Translations under genes and position numbers: made by a program
Shown here: piece by piece, positions 17,447-25,846 of the stretch
Numbering within the stretch: position 1 is the first letter of the stretch
How the letters are laid out: each line of letters begins with the position of its first letter
Notes under the pieces: generated by a model
What the model was told of the DNA's origin: nothing
The model's database searches: none
The model's input: the letters and a program-made list of their open reading frames with translations, nothing else
Assembly (NCBI GenBank): GCA_900553255.1
Contig: USCI01000005.1
Coordinates: forward strand, 1-54,420
Reading direction: 5' to 3'
DNA from: an uncultured Oscillospiraceae bacterium
GTDB lineage: Bacteria > Bacillota > Clostridia > Oscillospirales > Acutalibacteraceae
DNA length: 54,420 nt

Positions 17447-18364
17447 TTACTCGTCATCGCTGCTGAATACGCGGCTCAATCCTCTGGACAACACATAAAT
17501 CAGCACAAGCAAAACCACAGAGACGGCGGATGCATATCCCATCTCGTAACGTATAAAGCCATAGTCGTCGATGTGGTTTACAATCAGCTGGCCAGCGTAA
17601 TCCGGCGTGGGGTTAGCTCCGGTGAGCAATACGCCGGTGCCGCCGTCCTTAAAGGTATTGACCACCGCCATAACGGCTCCAAAAAGCATTTGAGGTTTAA
17701 TGGAGGGGATAGTGATGTAGATAATCTCCTGAAAGCGGTTCTTGACCCCGTCAATATAAGCCGCTTCATACATCTCCTGGTTTACATTCATGACGCCGGA
17801 CAACATGGCCAGGAATCCAACCCCCATCGAACTCCACAGCGCCACAACGATCATGATCGGCATCAAATATTCAGCGGATTGCAGCCACTGGATCGGATTG
17901 TCAATCACATCCAGCTTTAAGAGAAGAGTATTCAGCAGCCCGCGTTTATCGCCGCTGAATATTACGCTCCATACCGTGGAAAGCAGCACGCCTCCCGCCA
18001 TGGACGGGACGTAAAAGATAATGGCGAGGATTGTACGCGGGCCTTTGGAGAGCTGAGCCAGCGACCAGGCCAAAAAGAAAGAGAGCACATAACCGCCGGC
18101 GCCGACAAAAATGGCGTAAATCAGGGTATTGGGCAGCACCTTCTGCATAAATACAGAATCGTTGGTGAACAGATAAATATAATTTTTCAGGCCGTTAAAC
18201 GCCGGAGCCTCTATGGTGTTGAAATCCGTGAAAGAGAGGACGATAGCCGCCAAAATGGGGATAATGATAAACAGAATAAACAAGGCGGAATAGGGCGCCA
18301 TCAGCACAAAGGAGGAATGGCGATCCACAAAGCGGCGTCCGGGCTGTTTCCTGATCCTCGGCAT
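17447..18364 (-). CDS. Carbohydrate ABC transporter permease, MalF type (first pair)
   Basis: 305 residues with six hydrophobic helices and an EAA loop (EAAYIDGVKNRFQEI near residue 205). The start at 18364 (MPRIRKQPG) follows GGAAGGAGGGG at good spacing; the frame is open 30 bases further upstream, but that would overlap the preceding gene. It begins 4 bases after the stop of the large solute-binding protein gene, a tight arrangement that argues for a functional pair of binding protein and permease. Confidence 0.93.
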   Translation of the reverse strand: MPRIRKQPGRRFVDRHSSFVLMAPYSALFILFIIIPILAAIVLSFTDFNTIEAPAFNGLKNYIYLFTNDSVFMQKVLPNTLIYAIFVGAGGYVLSFFLAWSLAQLSKGPRTILAIIFYVPSMAGGVLLSTVWSVIFSGDKRGLLNTLLLKLDVIDNPIQWLQSAEYLMPIMIVVALWSSMGVGFLAMLSGVMNVNQEMYEAAYIDGVKNRFQEIIYITIPSIKPQMLFGAVMAVVNTFKDGGTGVLLTGANPTPDYAGQLIVNHIDDYGFIRYEMGYASAVSVVLLVLIYVLSRGLSRVFSSDDE

Positions 18365-18368
18365 GATG

Positions 18369-21263
18369 CTATTCCCCTCCTTCCAGCTTTTCATAAAGCA
18401 TCTCTAAAATCTTTGTATTATACTCCCGGAGGAGATGTCCTTCTTCGTCTATATACCCAAACTCAACCATTTTCCGCTGAATTTCCCGGTTTGAGGCGAA
18501 CACAGCCCGATCCAAGGATTCAATCAGTGCCTCGTTGCTCACGACAACGTCGTTCCACACTCCGCTCAATTCTCTTTCCACGATATACGAAGCCGGGTGC
18601 GGGGTGACCTCGCGCTGATAGAGCCATTGCTCCAGCGCCAGTTCCTTTACCTCGCTGTCAAAGGGAAGCAGGGAAAACGCCTGAATGTTGGCGGTATTCC
18701 ATTGATATTCCTGCCCAAGAGTAGACAGGCATTTCACGGAAAATTCCAATTGGGTTTCGCTGTCCAGCCACCAACGGAGAAATTGCCAGGCTTCTTCCGG
18801 CTGTTCGGTATCATTGAATATCATGCAAGCCGTGGAATTCGCCGGCTGATAGCGTAAAATGCTGCCATCCTCCTGTTCTGTACCGGGAGAAAGTGCCACG
18901 CCGATTTGCCCAGCCAGTTCCGGAGCCGCCATTTTTAATTGGAGATAAGCCGTAAAATCACCGATCCCGATGGGAACCTCCCCATAACGGAAGCTACGGT
19001 AAAAGCTGGCCACCGTCTGCTCCATACCGTAAATGCGGTAAAACTCTGTCATCTCCGTAATAGCCTGGATAGAGGCGGTGCTGTCAATGGCTGTGGACAA
19101 ACCGTCGGAGGAATAAATTTCCCCGCCGTTCTGATAAATAAACGGGCTTGTCACAGCCAGCCCTTTCAGGGAGGATGTTGTGGAAATCGGGATATAGAAA
19201 TTCATCTGGCTGCGCAGGAGGGTTGGCATCATGGCTTCCACGTCCTCCCACGTGTCGGGTACTTCCAATCCCAGAGAATCCAGAATATCCTTCCTATAAA
19301 ATAACAGCTGAAAATTCCGGGAATCTACAGCCCCGTATACGCCGTCGCCATAGCTGGTGGAAACCAGGGACTCCAACTGATACTCTGCATTATAAAAGGG
19401 CAGAAAATCGTCGTACTCCAACAGATTTTTCAGCGCTCCACGGCAGCCAAAAGAAAACGGCAGACCCGGAGGAGCGCTCAAAACAACGTCCGGATTTGTG
19501 CCGGCGGCATTGGCCAGCACCAGCTTTTGATCGCTGGGCATAACCGCAAGCCGGATGTTTGTCCCATGCACCTGGTTATAATCCTCGTCCACCATCTGCT
19601 GAAGAATATCCACGATGATGGAGGGCCTGCCAACCCAAACCTGAAGCTCTTCTTTACCATCGCCTGTCACCGCATAGCCGTCCGAAGCGGCCTCCGGGGT
19701 AAAAGACCAGAAAAACCGCTTAATGGACTCCCACAGAGAAGTGAAAAACGATGCCTTTGCGGCAGGAAGCTCTCCGTCGCCATATATATACAGCCGATCC
19801 AAGGAAAGGGCATGCCCGGCCAAGATGGACAGGACATCTCCCAGATATTTCGACGCGGACGAATCGCCGCGGCAGATTTCCTCCGTTTTATTCGGTATGG
19901 TTTCCGGCCGTTCGGTCAGATCCCTCAGCTTTTCGCTGACCGTCTGGAGATCCATGGCGTAAACCGATTCCTCGCCGTCAATCGCGCAGAGTTCTGCATA
20001 GATCGCATCGGCACGATCAGCGAATGCGTTTAAGCGATCTACGGCGTCGGGCATATAGGTGTCCATATCCCAAGTCCGGTTGGTATCGGTTGTGCCTGCC
20101 GTCATGCGCAAAAGAACCAGCCCGAGGTCGTTTATCTCTGTCATCAGCTGTTCGATTTTTTGATAAATTTCTTCATAGGGTCCTGCCGTAACAGTCATGG
20201 CGATGGTGTGCGTCCCCGGCGTGAGATGAATCACCGCATCATGATCATCCACCTGGAACGTCCAGTTGCCATAGCCACTGGAACCGGTATAGCCGATCCC
20301 CGCAGCCTCCCACTCTTCAAAGGGAACCTCGCCGTCGATCTCAATTTTTCGGAAAACCTTCTTGTTCGTTTCTGCATTCTGCTGGCAGCGGAGGCCGATG
20401 CGATAATTTCCTTCCTGCTTAACTTCAAATTCCCAGATGACCTTCTGTCCCGCTGTTTTCCAGGTTCCGCCATCCAGGACATTCCGCCGGTCTACATAGG
20501 TGTCATATGGAAACAGGGCGGCATTGCGAACCGAGGCTGAACGGATATAGGAATCCGATTTCAGGGAATAATCTTCCGCTTCCACCACAATCGTTTCCAC
20601 AGGATCCGGCTTCTTTTCACCGGAATAGGGCGCCGCCGCTTCCACTGGACAAAGCCACACGCCCAAGACCTCTACCGCCTGTACGGTGGGGACAAATGTG
20701 AAAGCAACGGCTTCTCCCGCATCCAGTGTCCAAGTCATAACATCCCTTGAAATATCGGTGTAGGAAAGGCAGGGGGCGTACACCGCTTCAGTCAGCGCGG
20801 ACTGTTCAGGCGTGACTTCGTTTCCGGTCCGATCGGTGGCATTCCGCACGCTGTCATGCCAGAGTATAGGGAGCTGTATTGCTTCCGGTGCGCTGTCTCC
20901 GCAGGATACGTCAAACAGGGCGTCCATCGCGAGCACTTCGCCCAAAGGGCGATAGTAAACCATCAGATAATAATTTCCGGAGGCAGGAGGGACTGCGCAA
21001 AAAGACAGCGAGGCATCTTCGGCCACCTCAGCGGGAAAGGATGCAGCCGCATCGTTTAAACGGATATCCTCGGCGGCAACCGATTTTTCCAATACCTCGG
21101 TGTTCTGCCAGGATTCCACAGCATACGGCGTATAATAGGCATCCTGCACCCCCGACGCCGCTTGATTTTCCCCATTGCCTTCCGCAGACACCAGCAGGCC
21201 GAACAATAGGTTCAGTATCAAGCAGACGAATACCAAAACGCTGATCTTTTTGCGCATCTTCAT
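18369..21263 (-). CDS. Large extracellular solute-binding protein fused to a carbohydrate-binding-like domain
   Basis: 964 residues, about twice the usual size of a sugar-binding protein. It has an N-terminal signal peptide (about 1-27) without an obvious lipobox Cys after the hydrophobic core. Residues of about 225-365 form a beta-sandwich of the galactose-binding/CBM6-CBM35 kind (VVEAEDYSLKSDSYIR, WEFEVKQEGNYRIGLR, LTPGTHTIAMTV). A helical linker follows (about 370-510). A family 1-type solute-binding domain fills about 540-960 (GTNPDVVLSAPPG, QLLFYRKDILDSLGLEVPDTWEDV, EEAWQFLRWWLDSETQ). It probably captures a glycan at the surface and delivers it to the permeases encoded directly downstream. 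How it is anchored without a lipid is unclear; the N-terminal helix may stay uncleaved. Confidence 0.85.
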   Translation of the reverse strand: MKMRKKISVLVFVCLILNLLFGLLVSAEGNGENQAASGVQDAYYTPYAVESWQNTEVLEKSVAAEDIRLNDAAASFPAEVAEDASLSFCAVPPASGNYYLMVYYRPLGEVLAMDALFDVSCGDSAPEAIQLPILWHDSVRNATDRTGNEVTPEQSALTEAVYAPCLSYTDISRDVMTWTLDAGEAVAFTFVPTVQAVEVLGVWLCPVEAAAPYSGEKKPDPVETIVVEAEDYSLKSDSYIRSASVRNAALFPYDTYVDRRNVLDGGTWKTAGQKVIWEFEVKQEGNYRIGLRCQQNAETNKKVFRKIEIDGEVPFEEWEAAGIGYTGSSGYGNWTFQVDDHDAVIHLTPGTHTIAMTVTAGPYEEIYQKIEQLMTEINDLGLVLLRMTAGTTDTNRTWDMDTYMPDAVDRLNAFADRADAIYAELCAIDGEESVYAMDLQTVSEKLRDLTERPETIPNKTEEICRGDSSASKYLGDVLSILAGHALSLDRLYIYGDGELPAAKASFFTSLWESIKRFFWSFTPEAASDGYAVTGDGKEELQVWVGRPSIIVDILQQMVDEDYNQVHGTNIRLAVMPSDQKLVLANAAGTNPDVVLSAPPGLPFSFGCRGALKNLLEYDDFLPFYNAEYQLESLVSTSYGDGVYGAVDSRNFQLLFYRKDILDSLGLEVPDTWEDVEAMMPTLLRSQMNFYIPISTTSSLKGLAVTSPFIYQNGGEIYSSDGLSTAIDSTASIQAITEMTEFYRIYGMEQTVASFYRSFRYGEVPIGIGDFTAYLQLKMAAPELAGQIGVALSPGTEQEDGSILRYQPANSTACMIFNDTEQPEEAWQFLRWWLDSETQLEFSVKCLSTLGQEYQWNTANIQAFSLLPFDSEVKELALEQWLYQREVTPHPASYIVERELSGVWNDVVVSNEALIESLDRAVFASNREIQRKMVEFGYIDEEGHLLREYNTKILEMLYEKLEGGE

Positions 21264-21296
21264 TCTCTCCGTCTCCTTACAAAATCCGGGCGGACA

Positions 21297-24275
21297 TTAT
21301 TGGGACACGTCCGCTGCGGCGGGACGTTTCCGTTTCACAAACCAAACAATGGCAAAGGCTGCCGCGCCCGCCGCCACGGCTGCGCCTACGCAGATCAGGG
21401 CAATCCCCCAGGCGGGCAGCCTGCCGCCCTGCCCCGGTGCCGTTCCCGTATCCGCAATTTCCAGTTTTTCATAGGCTTCCACTTCGTACAGCATCGGGGT
21501 TCTGGAGGATTCTCCGGACACATCGGAAATACGGATGTATTTTACCTGCTTTCCATTCAAATGGTAGCTGCAGATCCCGCCAAAGGAATTTTCCTCCGCT
21601 GCAACTTCCTCCCACTGCTCCCCATCCGTAGAAACAGATAAGACATATTTGTCGGCGTTCAAATACGTCCATTTCAAAACAATGCTTTCCAGCGGCGTGG
21701 CATCCTTCAGTTCAAATACCGGAGCCTCTGCCTCCGTGTTGGTGCTGAAAGAGAAAACCGTGTTCCAATCGCCGTCAATAGCATTTTTCAGATCGTCAAT
21801 GTTTACAGAAGCATTCTGCAGAGCATTGACAACCGGAAGATGCCCCAGGCTGATTTCTGCCGTTTTCCAATCGGCACTGCCGATATATATGACCGTTTCC
21901 CCATTGGATGAGGAATAGAAGCCGGTTTCTCCGCCGGCGGACGGGCGTTCAGCCAAGCGGACCAGCGCCTTTCCATCCACCGTCACGCTATAGGCTGCTA
22001 CGCCTTTGAGAAGGATCCCCTGGGCGTCGTTTCCTTCCCCAGCCGTAATACGGAAGGTGCTGCTGTCCACAATGCTGCTCTGATATTGCACACTGGTTTC
22101 CTCATCTTTGTAATAGACCGAACTGCGGTCGCTGTCCGGCACCGCTGCCAAAAGCATTTCCACCGATTCCTGATCCTGCATGCTTTCGGTCAGCTGCAGA
22201 GACGGAGCTACGGTTACGGGAAATACAGAACCGGCCTTCAGATATACCGGGGATTTATCGATCGGAGTCTCCACTGTCTGCGTGCTCCCGCCGGCAATTT
22301 TACTGCCGTCCCACAGGCTGTACCATGTCCCCGCCGGGAAGGTGACGTCATATAGATACACATCCTCCTGCAAAACCGGCGTCACAAGCAGATCGTCGCA
22401 GAAAAGATACGTTTCATACACACCGTCCAAGGACGGGTCGTCCGGATACGCCATAGTGAGCGGCTTGGTTATGGGCAGGCCCGTCTTATGGGATACAACA
22501 GCGGCGCTGTATATTTTGTTCAGCAGGTTTTCCCTGAGCCAATAATGCGTCTGGTAAGTGTGGATCCCTACCTCGCCATAGTCCCAGGGGAAGCGCGAGG
22601 CCGTCCCGTGGGAGCGCATCAGGGGCTGGAACGCGGCAAACTGTACGCCGCGGGCAAATACTGTGTTCGTTGGGGTGCCGGCATAACCTGCCAGATCACC
22701 GCCCCACATGGTAATGCCGCTGGAGCTGGCAGAAAGGCCGGCGGAAAGCTGCTGGCGGAGCCCCTCCATATTCGCTTGCTGATCGCCAGTGAAAAAGGCC
22801 GTATATTGCTGGGTCCCGGCGCTGGCCGAGCGCGATATAAAGACAAATTCATTGTTCCCGAGTGTTTCCGCCATCGCAGTATAATATGACTTGGCATACC
22901 AGTACGGGAAGAAATTATGCATCTCGTATCCTGTCAGGTTATTCCCCCGGAACAGCGTATTCGGCTGGATCAATTCGCCGAAGTCCAGGAGGCCGCCGAC
23001 TAACCCCCAGCCGATTTCGCGCTGAAGGAAATTTTTCAGGAGAGTGATCGAGCTGTCATCGGTAAAATCAAAGAAGTTGCCGCTGTCCTGCGTCGGCGAA
23101 CGGAGCATCTTCACCCGGGGCAGCTCACTGTCCGACACGCCCGGCAGCGATTCCTGCATTTGCGCCAGCGACATATCGGGCGCATTCCATTTCATCACGC
23201 GGGTACCGGTCTTTTTGAATACGTTATACACGTTGGCGTCGTCGGAGTCGATCCCTTCCACATAAACCGCCGCGATGTTGGGCGTTCCCAGCTCCGCGTA
23301 TTTTTCCATCGCCTCGACAGCCATACCGTACATGGAACCGGTACTCGTCCATACCCCCGACCCGGCGCCGGCGCTGTACTGATAGGCCCACTTTGGCAGC
23401 AGCACCGATTTCCCGGTTAGATCTGTATATGAGACCAGGTTTTCCTCCGGCGTCCCTGTCCAAAAATATACGTCGAACTGAGGCCCCTGAAATTCCAGAG
23501 TATATTTCTGCTCATTGGTATAACCAATATCGGCGCTGGCGCTGTAAAAGCTATTGAAAAACAGCGTATATCCCCGATTGCTGTGCAGGATAGGGATGTT
23601 TTTATACCCCCGCCACAGCTCGGCATACGCCGAATTGCCGTGGTATCCTGCATCCACATTCCACATCAGAAGGCGGCGTCCCACCTGATTCAATTCGTTG
23701 AAACGCTCGCCTGTCCCGTAGATCGCCTCATCCTCCGCCAGAGGCATTTCCAGCCGTACCTTGGCCAACTCACCCCGGGAATAGGCGAAGCCGATTTGCT
23801 CGGAAGTAATGCGGAAAAGGCGGACGTCTGCTTCATTGTATACATCCAGGGCAAAGGTGTCCTCCGTTTGCGAATAAACGACCGTCGCATCATCCCCGGC
23901 TGTCATGGCGATTTGACCGGCTTCCCTCTGCGTATACCGGATATCCCGATATTCTTCTGCTTCAAAGTATCCGGTCTGGTCGCTGTACAGACGGAATCCG
24001 CCCAGGGCTGGGAAAGAAAGATGCAGCGGGATTGTTGTCCCATCTACAGAAACGGAAAACGAAAACGTCTGCTCCCCCTGCTCGATCCCGGAGCCTGGCG
24101 CAGTGGGAGAATAATTGGCAACTACCGACGGATAGCCTGGGCCGAGCGCACTGGTTCCCCAGGGATCGTATGTGCTCGGCTCCGCTTTTTCCGCATAGGC
24201 AGACGATGGGATACCGGCCAGCAAAAGCAGAGAAGCGCAGCCGGCCAGACATATCCGTTTCAATTTTACACGCAT
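21297..24275 (-). CDS. Secreted, membrane-anchored GH31 glycosidase with discoidin-like domain
   Basis: About 992 residues. A signal peptide ends near PSSAYA (about 28). The GH31 core spans about 45-720, with nucleophile Asp in GGLLDFGE (about 431) and acid/base Asp in FTGDQ (about 498). The DFGE and RSASAG motifs recall the YicI/YihQ side of GH31, which includes alpha-xylosidases. A discoidin (F5/8 type C)-like domain follows at about 830-935 (AIDGDWNTVFSF, KYIRISDVSG). The C-terminus has a membrane helix (about 953-975) and the basic tail KRKRP. The start at 24275 is preferred because the frame upstream runs into the preceding gene's stop. It would act outside the membrane on alpha-linked side groups before import. 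Confidence 0.85.
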   Translation of the reverse strand: MRVKLKRICLAGCASLLLLAGIPSSAYAEKAEPSTYDPWGTSALGPGYPSVVANYSPTAPGSGIEQGEQTFSFSVSVDGTTIPLHLSFPALGGFRLYSDQTGYFEAEEYRDIRYTQREAGQIAMTAGDDATVVYSQTEDTFALDVYNEADVRLFRITSEQIGFAYSRGELAKVRLEMPLAEDEAIYGTGERFNELNQVGRRLLMWNVDAGYHGNSAYAELWRGYKNIPILHSNRGYTLFFNSFYSASADIGYTNEQKYTLEFQGPQFDVYFWTGTPEENLVSYTDLTGKSVLLPKWAYQYSAGAGSGVWTSTGSMYGMAVEAMEKYAELGTPNIAAVYVEGIDSDDANVYNVFKKTGTRVMKWNAPDMSLAQMQESLPGVSDSELPRVKMLRSPTQDSGNFFDFTDDSSITLLKNFLQREIGWGLVGGLLDFGELIQPNTLFRGNNLTGYEMHNFFPYWYAKSYYTAMAETLGNNEFVFISRSASAGTQQYTAFFTGDQQANMEGLRQQLSAGLSASSSGITMWGGDLAGYAGTPTNTVFARGVQFAAFQPLMRSHGTASRFPWDYGEVGIHTYQTHYWLRENLLNKIYSAAVVSHKTGLPITKPLTMAYPDDPSLDGVYETYLFCDDLLVTPVLQEDVYLYDVTFPAGTWYSLWDGSKIAGGSTQTVETPIDKSPVYLKAGSVFPVTVAPSLQLTESMQDQESVEMLLAAVPDSDRSSVYYKDEETSVQYQSSIVDSSTFRITAGEGNDAQGILLKGVAAYSVTVDGKALVRLAERPSAGGETGFYSSSNGETVIYIGSADWKTAEISLGHLPVVNALQNASVNIDDLKNAIDGDWNTVFSFSTNTEAEAPVFELKDATPLESIVLKWTYLNADKYVLSVSTDGEQWEEVAAEENSFGGICSYHLNGKQVKYIRISDVSGESSRTPMLYEVEAYEKLEIADTGTAPGQGGRLPAWGIALICVGAAVAAGAAAFAIVWFVKRKRPAAADVSQ

Positions 24276-24314
24276 AATTCCCCTATTTCCTTTCTTTGTC
24301 GTAACGGTGCACAC

Positions 24315-25829
24315 TTAAGGCTGCGGATGCGCCTGGTCGAACTCCTTCTGTACCGACTGCACCGTCGCTTCAAATTCATCCCATGCTTCCTTGAACGCCG
24401 CGTTTGCCTGCCCGGCCATTTCTTTCAGGATCGGTTCCACGTTGGATACCGTACCGTCCGTCGCCTCGTTAACCGCCGGTTGAATTGTGTTGCCCGATAT
24501 TTCCGACCAGGAGGGGACGATCTTGTTCATATCGTATCGCATGGAGTTTTTGATATTTTCCTGGAGGTATTTGTCGGTCTCGGTAACGTGGGGCAGGGAG
24601 TTGAACTTGGCAACTACGTCCGGATGCTGGGTTGTCGGATAATAAAACTGGTTGATGGTGGCATATTTCCCCTCGTTGGCTTCATCGTACATACTTAGAC
24701 GTGCGATATTGCCTTCGGCACTGTAAGTGATATAGCGGAGCACCTGGAACGCCCCTTCCGGATTTTCGCAGGAGCTGGTCATAAAGCAGTGATCCACATG
24801 CAAGGGCATGGAACCAGGGTTATCGGCGCTCTGCGGGACGGTCCAAAGCACCCAGTTTTTATCAGACCATCTTGTCTGAGCGTCCGCCAATTCCCAAGTA
24901 CCCACGCCGTGGAAAAGGGTCAATCCCTTATCAAAGGCCGTGTTGTCGGCATCCGAACCGAACTTGATCACATAGTCGCTCTTATCAGCCGTAGAGGTAC
25001 GCCGCAGCGCCCAAGCCTCCAGTCCGGGAACCGCCCGCAAATCTACCATATATTTTACTGCCTCTACAAACCCGTCAATTTCCAATTGGCGTGTGGAGGG
25101 GTTATATCCAAACTGGGTGGTATCCGGATCAAAGGCGTTTGTCAGCAGGGTGGGGATCATGAACAGCTTTTCAATGCCGGAATAGGTAGAGGTTGTCGCC
25201 GCTTTCAGATATTCCGCAAAATCCTCCGGCGTCCAGTCCAGGGAAGGCATATCCAGGTTCAAGGCATCCAGCACATCCAGATTGATAAAGGTGCCCTCAT
25301 ATTGCGCCTGGTGAGGCAGCGCATACAGCCTGCCGCAATAGGTGTAATCCTGGATCAGATTTTCCGGAACGTAGGCAAAATCCGGGTCATCGGCGACAAA
25401 GCTGTCCAATGGATACAGCCAGCCCTGCGTCACATACAGCGGGAGTTTCCCCGCCTCGTCCCACACGATGTCCGGAAGATTTCCCGCGCCCGCCCGTGTG
25501 GACAGATATTCCGCTGCGCTGTCCTCTGTCGTATGGGAAAAATAATCAAACTGGATATCCAGGTTGGGATATACGTTTTTTAAGGAGTCAAAAAGCGCCT
25601 CGTAATCGGTCGCTCTCGCCGTATCTACTGCGATGGTGACCGTCCCCGAAACCGTATAATCTGCATTTGGATCCTGTCCGGCTCCGCTGACTTCGATTCC
25701 ACCGCCGCCTGACGCCGTTCCGGATGTTCCACTGCTGCCGCTTGCTGCAGGCGGCCGCGTGCAGCCGGACGCCAGTCCAATCACACAGAGAAGAGACAAA
25801 CATACCGCAATCGCTTTTTTGAATGCCAT
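24315..25829 (-). CDS. Sugar ABC transporter substrate-binding lipoprotein
   Basis: 504 residues. The lipobox LASGC puts the lipidated Cys at residue 23; a Gly/Ser-rich linker then leads to a family 1 solute-binding fold (TIAVDTARATDYEALFDSL, GNLPDIVWDEAGKLPLYVTQGWL, ENPEGAFQVLRYITYS). The start at 25829 (MAFKKAIAV) has GAGGTG 6 bases upstream; the ATG two codons earlier would directly abut the ribosome site. It is the second gene of the giant operon and the first of two binding proteins in it, so each permease pair may have its own receptor. Confidence 0.92.
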   Translation of the reverse strand: MAFKKAIAVCLSLLCVIGLASGCTRPPAASGSSGTSGTASGGGGIEVSGAGQDPNADYTVSGTVTIAVDTARATDYEALFDSLKNVYPNLDIQFDYFSHTTEDSAAEYLSTRAGAGNLPDIVWDEAGKLPLYVTQGWLYPLDSFVADDPDFAYVPENLIQDYTYCGRLYALPHQAQYEGTFINLDVLDALNLDMPSLDWTPEDFAEYLKAATTSTYSGIEKLFMIPTLLTNAFDPDTTQFGYNPSTRQLEIDGFVEAVKYMVDLRAVPGLEAWALRRTSTADKSDYVIKFGSDADNTAFDKGLTLFHGVGTWELADAQTRWSDKNWVLWTVPQSADNPGSMPLHVDHCFMTSSCENPEGAFQVLRYITYSAEGNIARLSMYDEANEGKYATINQFYYPTTQHPDVVAKFNSLPHVTETDKYLQENIKNSMRYDMNKIVPSWSEISGNTIQPAVNEATDGTVSNVEPILKEMAGQANAAFKEAWDEFEATVQSVQKEFDQAHPQP

Positions 25830-25846
25830 ATCCATCACCTCAAATT

